From: Pusillimonas sp. T7-7
GTDB lineage: Bacteria > Pseudomonadota > Gammaproteobacteria > Burkholderiales > Burkholderiaceae_B
Direction of reading: 5' to 3'
Assembly (NCBI RefSeq): GCF_000209655.1
Contig: NC_015458.1
Coordinates: 1,736,001 to 1,800,000, forward strand
Length of the DNA: 64,000 nt
Shown here: positions 1 through 10,020 of the stretch, piece after piece
Numbering within the stretch: the first letter of the stretch is position 1
Layout: each line of letters opens with the position of its first letter
The notes under the pieces: generated by a model
The model's database searches: none
Seen by the model: only the letters and a program-made list of their open reading frames with translations
Told to the model about the DNA's origin: nothing
Program-made: the position numbers and the translations under genes

Positions 1-142
1 TAAAAGATGCTTTTTCCATATTCTAATGAAGTTTCATAGCGCTTGTTCCTTCTTTATAAAACACAAATAATGTTTGTTTATCCGTCGCCTTTTGCGCTGG
101 TTCATCGGCTGACATCTTTGCGTCCTTCTGGAGATTTTCATC

Positions 143-1267
143 ATGCCTATTATTGAGTCCGTCCAAGTCTGCGCCGCAGTCATCCCTTTGGACCAGATCA
201 CATCATTCTCAAATCGTACCGTCAGCGCCCGTCACTACGGACTGGTCAAAGTCAGATCAACCGACGGCGTCGAAGGCATAGGCTTTTGCTATATCGGCAG
301 CGATGGCGGACCTATCTTCACTGCGGCGGTCGAACACCTGCTTGCCAAAGTATTGATTGGCAAAGACGCCTACGGTGTCGAAGGCCTTTGGCAAGCCATG
401 TATCAAGAGGCCTTGCTGCAAGGCCGCCAGGGCACAGTTATGCGCGCGATCAGCGCGCTGGACATCGCATTATGGGACTTGAACGCCAAAACACAGAAGC
501 TGCCCCTGCATAAATATCTGGGCGCCTTTGAGCTGGAAAGCGTACCCGCTTACGCCAGCGGCGGCTACTATCTGGACGGCAAGACGCCCGAGAAGCTGGG
601 TGAGGAAATGGCCAGCTATGTAGACCTGGGCTTTCATGCCGTCAAAATGAAAACCGGCAGACACTCGCCCAAAGAAGAAGAAGCCCGCTTGAAAGCCGCA
701 CGCGACGCGATTGGTCCCGATGTAGAGTTGATGGTCGACTGCAATAACGCCTGGCAAGACGTGACCCAGGCCATGCAGTACATTCGCCGCTTTGAACAGT
801 ACGAACCCTATTTCATAGAAGAGCCTTTCAGCCCCGACGACATCGACAGCCACTCCAAGCTGGCCCGCCTTACCCACCTGCCCATAGCCACGGCAGAAAT
901 CGGGTATGGCCGCTGGTATCACAAAGAACTGCTCGACAAGCAAGCCGCCAGCATTCTTCAAACCGACGCCGCGGTTTGCGGCGGCATTACTGAATGGAAA
1001 CGGATCGCTGCCACGGCGGCAAGCTACGGCGTTGTGGTGTGCCCCCACTGGTTCCACGATCTGCACGCGCCCCTGGTGGCTGCCACACCCAACGCCCGCT
1101 ATGTCGAATTCTTCTGGGACGACCAGGTATTGAATTTCCGCCGCCTGCTCGATCGTCAACTATCGCAAAAAAACGGCCGTGTCATCCTGCATCAAACACC
1201 CGGCCTGGGCTTCGGCTTCGACGAGGCGGCTGTGTCCAGATACGGACGCTGGGCCAGCATCCGCTGA
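143..1267 (+). CDS. Mandelate racemase/muconate lactonizing enzyme family protein
   Basis: Enolase-superfamily enzyme of 374 residues. Members abstract a proton alpha to a carboxylate and usually act as acid-sugar dehydratases, racemases or cycloisomerases in the cytoplasm. The mandelate racemase subgroup signature is visible: the KxK pair K168/K170 on the second strand, metal ligands D199, E226 and E252, and the D275/H302 dyad on the opposite face. Length is normal for the family. A GGAG ribosome site precedes the ATG, and a TATAAA lies at 55-60. It is 44 bp upstream of a DapA-family gene and is probably the first gene of the operon ending at 6038. A dehydratase followed by a DapA/KDG-aldolase-type enzyme is a common sugar-acid route, but the substrate cannot be read from sequence. 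Confidence 0.9.
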   Translation: MPIIESVQVCAAVIPLDQITSFSNRTVSARHYGLVKVRSTDGVEGIGFCYIGSDGGPIFTAAVEHLLAKVLIGKDAYGVEGLWQAMYQEALLQGRQGTVMRAISALDIALWDLNAKTQKLPLHKYLGAFELESVPAYASGGYYLDGKTPEKLGEEMASYVDLGFHAVKMKTGRHSPKEEEARLKAARDAIGPDVELMVDCNNAWQDVTQAMQYIRRFEQYEPYFIEEPFSPDDIDSHSKLARLTHLPIATAEIGYGRWYHKELLDKQAASILQTDAAVCGGITEWKRIAATAASYGVVVCPHWFHDLHAPLVAATPNARYVEFFWDDQVLNFRRLLDRQLSQKNGRVILHQTPGLGFGFDEAAVSRYGRWASIR

Positions 1268-1311
1268 TTCTCGCTGCACACCCGCCAGCAAACATTTTTC
1301 AAGGATAACCC

Positions 1312-2223
1312 ATGACTGAGCAAACAGCTCTGACCGGCGTATTTTCCCCGGTGCTCACACCGTTTTCCACAGATTACAAGCCGCACATACCGCGCTATAT
1401 CGAGCACTGCCGCAATCTATTGTTGCAAGGCGTCGGACTGGCGATATTTGGCACCAATTCCGAAGCCAACTCACTGGGCATGGCTGAAAAGCGCCAGTTA
1501 CTCGACGCTTTGCTGCAAGACGGCCTGCCAGCGGGCCGCATGATGCCTGGAACCGGAGCATGCTCTGTATCGGAAAGCATTGAAATGACCCGCCACGCCG
1601 TCACATCGGGATGCGCGGGCGTACTCATGCTGCCGCCCTTTTACTACAAAGGCGTCAGCGACGAAGGCCTGTTCAGGCATTTTGCGCAGGTTATCGAAGG
1701 AGTAGGCGACAGCCGCCTGCGGCTGTATCTGTACCACATCCCACCCGTCAGCCAAGTAGGCATCAGCCATACGCTCATCGAGCGTCTGCTTGAAGCCTAT
1801 CCCGGTATCGTCGCCGGCCTGAAAGACAGCGGCGGTGATTGGAGCAATACCGAATCGCTGATCCGCACTTTCCAGCCAGAAGGCTTTCAGGTCTTTGCCG
1901 GTACGGAGACCGTTTTACTCAACACCCTGAAAGCGGGCGGTGCCGGCTGCATTACCGCCACCGCCAACGTCAATGCGGCGCCGATCATGCAGCTTTATCG
2001 CACATGGCAGTCCAACAATGCGCAAGCGCAGCAGGAAAGCATCAACAAAACCCGGGCGGTCTTCCAGGCCCTGCCCATGATTCCGGCCATGAAGGCCGCC
2101 ATTGCCTGGCGAACCAATACGCCCGAATGGCGTACGGTACGACCACCACTGGTCGAGCTTGCCGAGGAACAGGCACAACAGCTGCGCACAAATCTGCAGG
2201 AATTGGAAAGCGCCGTCGATTGA
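1312..2223 (+). CDS. Dihydrodipicolinate synthase/KDG aldolase family protein
   Basis: Class I aldolase or lyase of the DapA family, 303 residues. Members form a Schiff base between a lysine and a 2-keto acid. The lysine is K171 in GLKDSGGD, the proton-relay tyrosine is Y141 in LYHIPP, and the GT-S-E carboxylate loop is at 48-51. The loop reads GTNSEA where true DapA has GTTGES, and the context is catabolic, so a role in lysine synthesis is unlikely. A 2-keto-3-deoxy sugar acid or similar keto acid is a more likely substrate. An AAGGA ribosome site lies just before the ATG. It sits between the enolase-family gene and the fused hydantoinase gene. The 143-bp gap before the latter shows no clear promoter or terminator. 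Confidence 0.88.
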   Translation: MTEQTALTGVFSPVLTPFSTDYKPHIPRYIEHCRNLLLQGVGLAIFGTNSEANSLGMAEKRQLLDALLQDGLPAGRMMPGTGACSVSESIEMTRHAVTSGCAGVLMLPPFYYKGVSDEGLFRHFAQVIEGVGDSRLRLYLYHIPPVSQVGISHTLIERLLEAYPGIVAGLKDSGGDWSNTESLIRTFQPEGFQVFAGTETVLLNTLKAGGAGCITATANVNAAPIMQLYRTWQSNNAQAQQESINKTRAVFQALPMIPAMKAAIAWRTNTPEWRTVRPPLVELAEEQAQQLRTNLQELESAVD

Positions 2224-2366
2224 AAAATAGCCGGCATTCAGTGCATCTATGCCAGGACCGGCCATCCATCTGCCGGCCCTTGCGCTTTCCCCCTGTGATC
2301 AGCTAACTTGTAGCTCCTTAAGGCAGGCCGATTGCCGCCACAGGTTTCAACAAGGACATACAAGCA

Positions 2367-5300
2367 ATGGCTGTACACACCACGAGTCAAACGCCACCCA
2401 GTGACGGCGCCCGTTGGCAATTCTGGGTTGACCGCGGGGGCACCTTTACCGACATCGTGGCACGCAATCCTGATGGCGTGCTCCTTACTCACAAGCTGCT
2501 GTCGGATAATCCCAGCCAATATCCGGATGCCGCACTGGCAGGCATACGCAAGCTTCTAGGCGTTGCTCCTGAGCGGTCGATTCCGGTCCAGTTGATCGAA
2601 GCTGTCAAGATGGGCACCACTGTTGCAACCAACGCATTGCTCGAGCGCAAGGGCGATCGTACCGTGCTGTTCACCACACGCGGCTTTCGCGATGCCTTGC
2701 GCATCGGCTACCAAGAGCGCCCGCGTCTGTTCGATCTGCGCATTGTGCTGTCCGAACTGTTGTACGAGCGCATAGACGAAGTCGATGAACGCGTCGACGC
2801 TCAGGGCAAGGTGCTGCAGGCGCCCGACGAAGACGAGATACGCCGCCAATTGCAAGACGCCTACGCGGCAGGTTTCCGATCAATAGCCATTGTGCTGATG
2901 CATGCTTATCGCTACCCGGCCCACGAGAATCAAATCGCCGCCCTGGCACGCGAGGCCGGTTTTACACAGGTATCGGTGTCGCACGAAGTCAGCCCCATGA
3001 TGAAACTGGTGGGACGCGGCGACACCACCGTCGTCGATGCCTACTTATCGCCCATTTTGCGTCGCTACGTAGATGGCGTGGCCAGCCAGATGCAGGGCGT
3101 GCCCTTGATGTTCATGCAATCGAACGGCGGGCTGACCGCCGCCGAACAGTTCCAGGGCAAGGACTCCATACTATCGGGTCCGGCCGGCGGCATCGTCGGC
3201 ATGGCGCGCACAGCGCAGGCGGTAGGCCAACACGCACTGATAGGCTTCGACATGGGCGGTACATCTACCGACGTATCACATTACAACGGCGAATTCGAGC
3301 GAGCCTTCGAAACTGAAGTAGCCGGCGTCCGCCTGCGTGCGCCCATGATGAATATTCATACCGTGGCAGCAGGCGGCGGCTCTATTGTGCACTTCGATGG
3401 CACCCGCATGCGTGTAGGACCGGACTCGGCGGGCGCCGCGCCAGGGCCCGCTGCTTACCGCAACGGCGGCCCCCTTACCGTGACCGACTGCAACGTCATG
3501 CTGGGCAAGCTGCAGCCCGAATTCTTTCCCAAGTTATTCGGTCCCAACGCTGATCAGGACCTCGATCTGGATACCGTGCGCAACAAGTTCACCGAGCTGG
3601 CGCAGACCATCGAACAAAACACGGCGCACGCCAGCACTCCTGAAGCGCTGGCAGAAGGATTTATTGATATTGCCGTGGCCAATATGGCCAACGCCATCAA
3701 AAAAATATCGGTAGAGCGCGGCTACGATGTCACCAAATACACTTTGGTGTCTTTCGGCGGTGCGGGCGGCCAGCATGCCTGCCTGGTCGCCGACGCGCTG
3801 GGCATGACCCGCGCCTTGATACACCCTTTGGCCGGCGTATTGTCGGCCTATGGCATGGGCCTGGCCGATATCACCGCCATGCGCGAGGCCAGCGTCGAGC
3901 TTGTGCTGGAAGAAAAACAGCTGGCGCAATGTGAGCAGGTGCTGGCCACAATAGGCCAGGCGGCATACGACCAGGTCGCCAGCCAGGGCGTTGCCGCTGA
4001 GCGCATCAAGCTTGTGCAGCGTGCACACCTGCGCTACGAAGGCACTGATGCCGCACTGATCGTGGCATACGGATCAGCCCAGGAAATGCAGACAAGATTT
4101 GAAGAGACGTATTCGCAACGCTATAGTTTTCTGATGCCTGACAAACGCCTGGTCATCGAAGCCGTGTCGGTCGAAGCCATAGGACAGAGCGCCCAACTAG
4201 CCCTTGCCGGTGCGGAGCTTCCCGAGTCTCCAGGCAAGGACCCTGTACCGCAGGCCACTGTTGCGCTGTACTCCAACGGCCAGCATCACGACACACCGGT
4301 CTATCAGCGCGATACGCTGCACCCCGGTGCGCACCTGCAAGGCCCGGCCATAATTTGCGATGCCAACGGCACCACCATTATTGAGCCGGAATGGCAAGTG
4401 CGGATTCTGGGCGGCGGCGAACTGATGTTAAGCCGTGCCGTGCCCAAAGCAGGCCGCCGCGCCATGGGCACGGACGTTGACCCGATCATGCTCGAAATCT
4501 TCAATAATCTGTTCATGTCGATTGCTGAACAAATGGGCGCCACACTGGCCAACACAGCCTTCTCGGTCAACATCAAAGAGCGCCTGGATTTTTCCTGCGC
4601 CCTGTTCGATGCCGACGGAAATCTGATCGCCAATGCGCCCCACATGCCCGTGCATCTGGGCTCGATGGGGGAAAGCATCAAGGCAGTGCTGCGCAAAAAT
4701 GCCGGCGTCATGCGCGCGGGCGACAGCTATGTATTGAACGACCCCTACAACGGCGGAACTCATCTACCCGACATCACCGTCGTCACCCCCGTTTTCGACG
4801 CCGGCGGCCAAAATATTCTTTTCTTTGTGGCCTCGCGCGGGCATCACGCCGATATCGGCGGCATCACCCCCGGTTCCATGCCTCCCAACAGCAAGACGGT
4901 GCACGAAGAAGGCGTCCTGATCGATAACTTCAAGCTGGTGGAAAACGGCCGCATGCGCGAAGCTGAACTGCGCGAGCTTCTGATCGGGGCGCAGTATCCC
5001 GCCCGCAACCCCGAGCAGAACATTGCCGATCTGCGTGCCCAGATCGCCGCCAACGAAAAAGGCGTGCAGGAACTGCGCCGCATGGTCAGGGAATTTGGCC
5101 TTGACGTGGTGCACGCCTACATGAACCACGTGCAAGACAATGCCGAAGAAGCCGTGCGCCGCGTCATCGGCGTATTGAACGATGGTGAATTCAAGTACGA
5201 ACTTGACAACGGCGCCATCATTCAGGTCGCTGTTCGCGTCAATGCCGCCGAGCGCAGTGCCGTCATTGATTTCACCGGCACATCCCGGCAACTGACCAAT

Positions 5301-6038
5301 AACTTCAACGCGCCGTCCGCCGTATGTATGGCAGCAGTACTCTATGTTTTTCGCACGCTGGTGAACGACGAAATACCCATGAATGCGGGCTGCCTGAAAC
5401 CGCTGCAAGTGGTCATACCCGAAGGCTCCATGCTGAATCCACTATTTCCTGCCGCAACCGTGGCGGGCAATGTCGAAACATCACAGTGCATTACCGACGC
5501 CTTGTACGGGGCTTTGGGCGCCATGGCGGCAGCCCAGGGCACCATGAACAACTTCACCTTCGGCAACGAGCGGTATCAATATTACGAAACCATAGCAGGC
5601 GGCTCGGGCGCAGGCGTGCTGCATGGCAAGGATGGGCAAGCAGTCTATTTTGACGGCATAGACACCGTACAAACGCATATGACCAATTCGCGCCTGACCG
5701 ACCCCGAGGTGCTGGAGTGGCGCTTCCCGGTATTGCTGGAAAGCTATGAAATTCGGCCGGACAGCGGCGGCAGCGGCATGGTCCACGGCGGCAATGGCGG
5801 CATACGCCGGCTGCGCTTCCTGGAGCCCATGACAGCATCGATACTAGCCAACCGCAGGCGTGTTCCGCCCTTTGGTCTAAAGGGCGGCATGCCCGGCCAA
5901 TTGGGACGTACTTATGTGCAGCGTGTCGATGGCAGCCAAACGGAATTGGGGGCCACAGGTTCTGCCGACATGCAGCCCGGCGACGTCTTTGTCATTGAAA
6001 CCCCCGGCGGAGGCGGCTATGGCAAGGCCGTGGCCTAA
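2367..6038 (+). CDS. Fused hydantoinase A/B (5-oxoprolinase family) protein
   Basis: Large cytoplasmic ATP-dependent lactam or hydantoin hydrolase, 1223 residues, carrying HyuA and HyuB in one chain as in eukaryotic 5-oxoprolinase. The HyuA half (about 15-690) begins with the phosphate-binding motif DRGGTFTD and contains [10 protein letters not shown] and [10 protein letters not shown]. The HyuB half starts near residue 705 ([10 protein letters not shown]) and contains the conserved [11 protein letters not shown] and a glycine-rich end (ETPGGGGYG). In many bacteria the two halves are separate genes. Family members open pyroglutamate, hydantoins or N-methylhydantoin, or carboxylate acetone or acetophenone. 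Which applies here is not readable. An AAGGA lies 10 bp before the ATG. It is the last gene of the probable catabolic operon. Confidence 0.92.
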   Translation: MAVHTTSQTPPSDGARWQFWVDRGGTFTDIVARNPDGVLLTHKLLSDNPSQYPDAALAGIRKLLGVAPERSIPVQLIEAVKMGTTVATNALLERKGDRTVLFTTRGFRDALRIGYQERPRLFDLRIVLSELLYERIDEVDERVDAQGKVLQAPDEDEIRRQLQDAYAAGFRSIAIVLMHAYRYPAHENQIAALAREAGFTQVSVSHEVSPMMKLVGRGDTTVVDAYLSPILRRYVDGVASQMQGVPLMFMQSNGGLTAAEQFQGKDSILSGPAGGIVGMARTAQAVGQHALIGFDMGGTSTDVSHYNGEFERAFETEVAGVRLRAPMMNIHTVAAGGGSIVHFDGTRMRVGPDSAGAAPGPAAYRNGGPLTVTDCNVMLGKLQPEFFPKLFGPNADQDLDLDTVRNKFTELAQTIEQNTAHASTPEALAEGFIDIAVANMANAIKKISVERGYDVTKYTLVSFGGAGGQHACLVADALGMTRALIHPLAGVLSAYGMGLADITAMREASVELVLEEKQLAQCEQVLATIGQAAYDQVASQGVAAERIKLVQRAHLRYEGTDAALIVAYGSAQEMQTRFEETYSQRYSFLMPDKRLVIEAVSVEAIGQSAQLALAGAELPESPGKDPVPQATVALYSNGQHHDTPVYQRDTLHPGAHLQGPAIICDANGTTIIEPEWQVRILGGGELMLSRAVPKAGRRAMGTDVDPIMLEIFNNLFMSIAEQMGATLANTAFSVNIKERLDFSCALFDADGNLIANAPHMPVHLGSMGESIKAVLRKNAGVMRAGDSYVLNDPYNGGTHLPDITVVTPVFDAGGQNILFFVASRGHHADIGGITPGSMPPNSKTVHEEGVLIDNFKLVENGRMREAELRELLIGAQYPARNPEQNIADLRAQIAANEKGVQELRRMVREFGLDVVHAYMNHVQDNAEEAVRRVIGVLNDGEFKYELDNGAIIQVAVRVNAAERSAVIDFTGTSRQLTNNFNAPSAVCMAAVLYVFRTLVNDEIPMNAGCLKPLQVVIPEGSMLNPLFPAATVAGNVETSQCITDALYGALGAMAAAQGTMNNFTFGNERYQYYETIAGGSGAGVLHGKDGQAVYFDGIDTVQTHMTNSRLTDPEVLEWRFPVLLESYEIRPDSGGSGMVHGGNGGIRRLRFLEPMTASILANRRRVPPFGLKGGMPGQLGRTYVQRVDGSQTELGATGSADMQPGDVFVIETPGGGGYGKAVA

Positions 6039-6100
6039 GCACAGCGCCTGGATAACGGGGCAAGACGCGGTTTGATGCCGCCCATGCTCCGCGCTGGCAT

Positions 6101-6979
6101 TCAGGCAAACTTGCCGGCCTGATAATCGGCAACGGCCTGGAACAGCTCTTGCTGTGTATTCATGACGAAGGGGCCATGCTGCGCGATGGCTTCGTTCAGC
6201 GGTCGGCCTGCAATCAACAGCACGCGAGCCGGACCAGTGCTGCGAATCACCACTCCGTCAGCGTCGGGGTCGTTTTTCAGAATGGCCATGCGATGCAGGC
6301 CAACGGCTTGCTCACCCACCTGCACATTGCCGCGATACACATAAACAAAAGCATTGTGTGTCGCCGGCAGCGCTTGCGCAAACTCGCCTTCGCCGTCGAA
6401 ATGCACGTCGATATACACGGGCTCGGTGATATCGCGCTGCATGGCGGCCGCCTGCCCGTGGCTGCTGCCGGCTATCAGCCTTGCGACTACGCCTTCGCCC
6501 ACATTGATCTCGGGGATGTCCTGACTTTGTATGTCGACATATCCGGGCTCGCACATCTTGTCTTTGGCAGGCAGATTCAACCAAAGCTGGAAACCTTCCA
6601 TCCGGCCTTCTTCCTGCTCCGGCAGCTCGGAATGCACCAGGCCGCGACCTGCCGTCATCCATTGCACGCCGCCATTTTGCAACAAGCCTTCGTTGCCGCC
6701 GCTGTCACGATGACGCATACGGCCATCTATCATGTAGGTAATGGTCTCAAAGCCGCGATGGGGATGATCAGGAAAGCCTCCGATATAGTCCTCGGGATTA
6801 TCTGTACCGAAATTGTCCAGCATCAGGAAGGGATCCAGCCGACGCTGCAAATCGCGCGTCAATACACGAGTCAGCTTGACGCCTGCACCGTCCGATGTGG
6901 CATGCCCCTGCACAATGCGCTCGACCTCGCGAGGCTGTTTGATGGTTTCAGCGCTAAGGGAAGAAATGGGAGTAGCCAT
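6101..6979 (-). CDS. Pirin family protein
   Basis: Double cupin protein of 292 residues. The four metal ligands of the N-terminal cupin are present: H72 and H74 in DHPHRGFET, H116 and E118 in GRGLVHSE. Pirins bind Fe or Mn. Bacterial members such as E. coli YhhW act as quercetinases, while others bind partner enzymes, so the biological role is uncertain. A well-placed GGAGCTTCGC lies before the ATG. The gene converges on the hydantoinase fusion and is transcribed divergently from the unrecognised gene starting at 7140 across a 160-bp AT-rich gap. The product has no signal peptide and should be cytoplasmic. Confidence 0.92.
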   Translation of the reverse strand: MATPISSLSAETIKQPREVERIVQGHATSDGAGVKLTRVLTRDLQRRLDPFLMLDNFGTDNPEDYIGGFPDHPHRGFETITYMIDGRMRHRDSGGNEGLLQNGGVQWMTAGRGLVHSELPEQEEGRMEGFQLWLNLPAKDKMCEPGYVDIQSQDIPEINVGEGVVARLIAGSSHGQAAAMQRDITEPVYIDVHFDGEGEFAQALPATHNAFVYVYRGNVQVGEQAVGLHRMAILKNDPDADGVVIRSTGPARVLLIAGRPLNEAIAQHGPFVMNTQQELFQAVADYQAGKFA

Positions 6980-7139
6980 GCGAAGCTCCTAAAACTTGAT
7001 GATTGACATTCATTATAATTAGCTCTTGTTTTTGGAACTAGCCTGGCAATATAGAACTTATTGTTCCATTCATTGAACCAATTAGAAGAGCAGTACAATT
7101 TCGCCGTTTCATTACAACACCACTGGAAGCAGAAGTATC

Positions 7140-7691
7140 TTGAGCACGAATAGAAGCAAACGTTGGAATGGCGAACTGAGCTCGCTGACACCGGACTTTC
7201 TTAAGGAAGTCATCGAAAAAATGGATTCTTACGGCGATCGAATCCAATTTGAAATGCCGAGCAAGGCCCGTACCCCCAGCTATCAGGTCATCAATGCACG
7301 CGACATGAAGATGGGTTTTGACAACAGGCATTTGCTAATGCGCCTGAACGACACCGGCAATGTTGGTGAGGAGATGAGTACGATCCACACGCTGGAAGCG
7401 ATCAAAGCGGCGCTTGCAAATGACGGACGCAAGACCACAAGCCGCGGCGGTACGCGCGGTACGTCGTCATCTTCCTCCCGTACTTCTTCGCCACGGGCCT
7501 CCAGCAGCCGCAGCACGGCCCCGGCAGTACCGGTCGATACGGTCGAGCAGGAAAAGTACGCTTACTTCAAGGCCAACCGGGAATATCTTCCCGACGATAT
7601 TGCCAAGCATTCACAAAAGATCAGCCAGCTTATGCAAGGTGGCATGTCGGCTGAACAGGCTTTTGAGGCGATCATCAAGGCGCATTTCTAA
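7140..7691 (+). CDS. Hypothetical protein with Ser/Thr/Arg-rich linker
   Basis: I do not recognise this 183-residue protein. It has three parts: an N-terminal segment (1 to about 95) with mixed helix and strand character; a low-complexity linker (about 96-130) made almost only of Ser, Thr, Arg, Gly, Ala and Pro; and a helical C-terminal segment (about 133-183) rich in charged and aromatic residues, ending in a short helix with SAEQAFEAI. There is no signal peptide, membrane segment or cysteine. The start is TTG, supported by GGAAG 10 bp upstream. The next in-frame ATG is at codon 28 and would cut into the folded-looking region. It is divergent from the pirin gene. The basic linker could contact nucleic acid, but that is a guess. 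Confidence 0.75.
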   Translation: MSTNRSKRWNGELSSLTPDFLKEVIEKMDSYGDRIQFEMPSKARTPSYQVINARDMKMGFDNRHLLMRLNDTGNVGEEMSTIHTLEAIKAALANDGRKTTSRGGTRGTSSSSSRTSSPRASSSRSTAPAVPVDTVEQEKYAYFKANREYLPDDIAKHSQKISQLMQGGMSAEQAFEAIIKAHF

Positions 7692-8034
7692 GCAGCGTTG
7701 ACCGGGTTTGCCGCAGATGGCTTCGTACCGGTTTATGCGACAAGGGCGGGCGCTGGTTTTTTCGCTTTAAGAGTCGGCAGCCCTCCGCAACCCAGTTCAA
7801 ATCAAAAAAGCCCCATCCTGTTATCCACATCAACTGTGCATAACCCTGAGCATAAACCTGGAGCATGTTGCCGAAACGTAATAAATATGCCGAATTCCGA
7901 CCCATGAGCTGGAAATGACCACCTCACGGTTACCCGCGGTTTCCCCTCGATAAGTCTCTCCACAGAATGCACTTGTACTCAACCCCAATGCTGTCATGAT
8001 GAAAGCTCATTCATGGCAATAGAAAGGAGATTGC
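7692..8034. other. 343-bp intergenic region with two DnaA-box-like sites
   Basis: No gene is seen. The stretch holds a perfect DnaA box TTATCCACA (7821-7829, plus strand) and TGTGCATAA (7835-7843), the complement of TTATGCACA, which fits the relaxed DnaA consensus. The two face each other with a 5-bp gap. The end of the stretch is the leader of the DUF4168 gene, with AGAAAGGAGA ahead of the ATG at 8035. An origin is unlikely because there is no AT-rich unwinding element and no dnaA, dnaN or rnpA nearby. Confidence 0.5.
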
Positions 8035-8418
8035 ATGCATAAACGGATCACTACCGCGATTTCGACCGGCCTGCTTGCCATTGGCATCACCGGCGGCGCG
8101 GCGATGGCTCAACAACCCGCCACACAGCCACAGCCCAAGGCACCCACGTCCGTGCCCACACCCGACTACTCGGATGCTCAACTAGAGCGTTTCGTCAGCG
8201 CCTCGGAAAAAGTAGCGATGATTTCCCAGGAATACACACCCAAGCTGCAAGCCAGCAAAGACGAAGCCACTCAGAAGAAAATATTTGAAGAAGCTGACCA
8301 GAAAATGGTCAAGGCCGTACAGGACGAAGGCATGACCGTTGATCAATTCAACGGCATTAACCAATCACTTCAACAGGATCCCAACCTGGTGGAGCGCATT
8401 CAGAAAATAGCGCAATAA
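8035..8418 (+). CDS. DUF4168 domain-containing secreted protein
   Basis: A 127-residue exported protein. A Sec signal peptide runs from MHKR through a hydrophobic core to AMA-QQ (cleavage near residue 25), followed by a Pro/Gln-rich spacer (26-45) and a DUF4168 domain (about 50-127) that looks like two or three amphipathic helices. The family is widespread in proteobacteria and cyanobacteria and has no assigned function. It is expected in the periplasm. The start is supported by AAAGGAGA just upstream. The gene stands alone and is followed by a strong hairpin at 8425-8453. Confidence 0.85.
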   Translation: MHKRITTAISTGLLAIGITGGAAMAQQPATQPQPKAPTSVPTPDYSDAQLERFVSASEKVAMISQEYTPKLQASKDEATQKKIFEEADQKMVKAVQDEGMTVDQFNGINQSLQQDPNLVERIQKIAQ

Positions 8419-8424
8419 AACTTG

Positions 8425-8466
8425 GGGCGCGATAACTTGACATCATCGCGCCCATTTCATTTTTTT
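8425..8466 (+). terminator. Intrinsic terminator after the DUF4168 gene
   Basis: Nine-base perfect inverted repeat, GGGCGCGAT (8425-8433) and ATCGCGCCC (8445-8453), with an 11-base loop, followed by ATTTCA and a run of seven T (8460-8466). The T run is slightly displaced from the stem. The same stem may also stop the convergent DUF945 gene. Confidence 0.65.
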
Positions 8467-8471
8467 AAGCG

Positions 8472-9926
8472 TTACATTACAACGCTGAAAATGCGTTGCA
8501 TGAACTCGGGCACAGACATAGCCTGTCCATTCACATTCACGCTGCCTTGCTCATAGACCACAGCAGCAGCCGCATCGTCGCCCTCTTGCTTGATCAGTCC
8601 TGCCATTTTCAAACGGTTGACGTACTGATCGTAGATCATGGCGCCCAACATTTCCATTTGCATCTTTTTATCGGCTTCGCTTTCTGCCTGGCTGAAAGCA
8701 TGGATGAACATGGGCTTGGACAAACTAAGATCAAACTTGACCTGCTTGAAACTTTGCATGAACAAGGCATCGACTGTACGGGCGCTGTCGTCTTTGGGGC
8801 CAGACATATTCACCTGCAGGCTGGCCTTGCTTTCGCCCTTGGCATTTTTCCAGACCAAAGAGTCAATGGCAATCGAAGGATCGGAAGCCAGCACGGCAGC
8901 AAGGCGATCGCGCAGCAACTTGCTGTCTTCACGGCTTAGCGCCTCTTGCTGGCCGATTTCGCCACCATGCTTGGCTGCAATCGCTTCGTAGTCGGTGGCC
9001 AGTGCGGCCAGTGCCGAGCTATCGAGCTGCTGCACACGAGCAGCTATCGACAGGCTGCCCAAATCGGCCTGCCCCACAGCGATACGGCCAAAATCGTAGC
9101 GCAAGGAACCACCCATGATATCGCCCGCCTGCTCGCCTTCAAGGTCAACCTGTATCTGCTCGAGGCTGAGATCTTCAGCATCGGCACTGCCCATGATCAG
9201 CGAAGCTATCGTCGCGGAAGTTTGGGTGTGCATAAGGTTTTCTTCTTTGGTCTGTGACTGACTGCTGAGCTTGAAGTCTTTTATCTGCAAGCTTTCCCTG
9301 GATTGCGCGTCGCTGACATTAAGGCTCTGGAACTGGCCTTCGGAGGTGCTGTCCTTGAAATTATTGCTGAAGTCCATCTCGATGGCGCCGCCGGAAAAAT
9401 TAACCTTGACGTCTTGTGCGCTCAGCTCTACAGGCTGGAAGTTCCAGCTGGAGTGCCCTGCTCCGCCAAAACCCACACGCGTGTTGATCAGCAGTGGCGA
9501 TCCGCCTTTCTGGCTATCGACCCAGACCTGCGTAGCCGGCGTCGCAACAAGCTTCGCCTTGCTGTAAGCCAGCAAGGGCAGGAAGTACCCATCCCGGAAG
9601 GCATCCAGGGAAAACGGTCCATGCTGCAGATGGTCTGCCAGCGCGATATCGATGGGCCGGCCTTCTTCGTCTTTCATACGCAAGGTATACAAGACATCAG
9701 AAGAGAAAATATGACGCTGATAATCGTCTATATCGAGCCTTGCCGTACTGTGCTCCAGCTCAGCGCCGACTGGTCCTGTACCCAGCATGACGGCCATGCG
9801 CTCGTTCGCCTGCGCGATAGCAGCCTCGATAGTTTGCTGGGCTTGCTTGCCCACATACCAGCTGCTTCCTACATAGGCGGCCCCCAGAACGACGACGACC
9901 CCCAGCACTCCAGTACTTTTCTTCAT
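8472..9926 (-). CDS. DUF945 (YdgA-like) family protein
   Basis: A 484-residue protein resembling the E. coli YdgA/DUF945 family. It has an N-terminal signal or anchor (MKKSTGVLGVVVVLGAAYVG), then a long mostly beta-strand periplasmic body with a late segment on MQMEMLGAMIYDQYVNRLK. The function of the family is unknown, and an envelope location is inferred from the leader. The ATG at 9926 is chosen because CGGAG lies about 5 bp upstream and the Lys-Lys signal starts there. An earlier in-frame ATG at 9959 would add eleven residues without a ribosome site. It converges on the DUF4168 gene. Confidence 0.85.
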   Translation of the reverse strand: MKKSTGVLGVVVVLGAAYVGSSWYVGKQAQQTIEAAIAQANERMAVMLGTGPVGAELEHSTARLDIDDYQRHIFSSDVLYTLRMKDEEGRPIDIALADHLQHGPFSLDAFRDGYFLPLLAYSKAKLVATPATQVWVDSQKGGSPLLINTRVGFGGAGHSSWNFQPVELSAQDVKVNFSGGAIEMDFSNNFKDSTSEGQFQSLNVSDAQSRESLQIKDFKLSSQSQTKEENLMHTQTSATIASLIMGSADAEDLSLEQIQVDLEGEQAGDIMGGSLRYDFGRIAVGQADLGSLSIAARVQQLDSSALAALATDYEAIAAKHGGEIGQQEALSREDSKLLRDRLAAVLASDPSIAIDSLVWKNAKGESKASLQVNMSGPKDDSARTVDALFMQSFKQVKFDLSLSKPMFIHAFSQAESEADKKMQMEMLGAMIYDQYVNRLKMAGLIKQEGDDAAAAVVYEQGSVNVNGQAMSVPEFMQRIFSVVM

Positions 9927-10020
9927 TGCTCCGTGTCCATGCAAAATTGATCGTGTCATTTAAACATGAAAGCCGGTACGATATACATAGTCACAACACC
10001 CATAGGGGCAGCACATAATC

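Noticed and set aside
470-1159. Long open frame on the minus strand opposite the enolase-family gene
   Set aside because: Antisense shadow of a well-supported gene with full family motifs. No ribosome site, and the translation has no recognisable family.
6149-7006. 285-codon plus-strand frame opposite the pirin gene
   Set aside because: Shadow of the pirin gene, whose metal-binding motifs are intact on the other strand.
7770-7800. Possible tRNA 3' part (GTTCAAATC-like T loop)
   Set aside because: No acceptor stem, anticodon arm or D arm can be folded around it. No CCA-type end.
7821-7843. Replication origin at the DnaA-box pair
   Set aside because: Only two boxes, no AT-rich unwinding region and no dnaA, dnaN, gidA or rnpA nearby.
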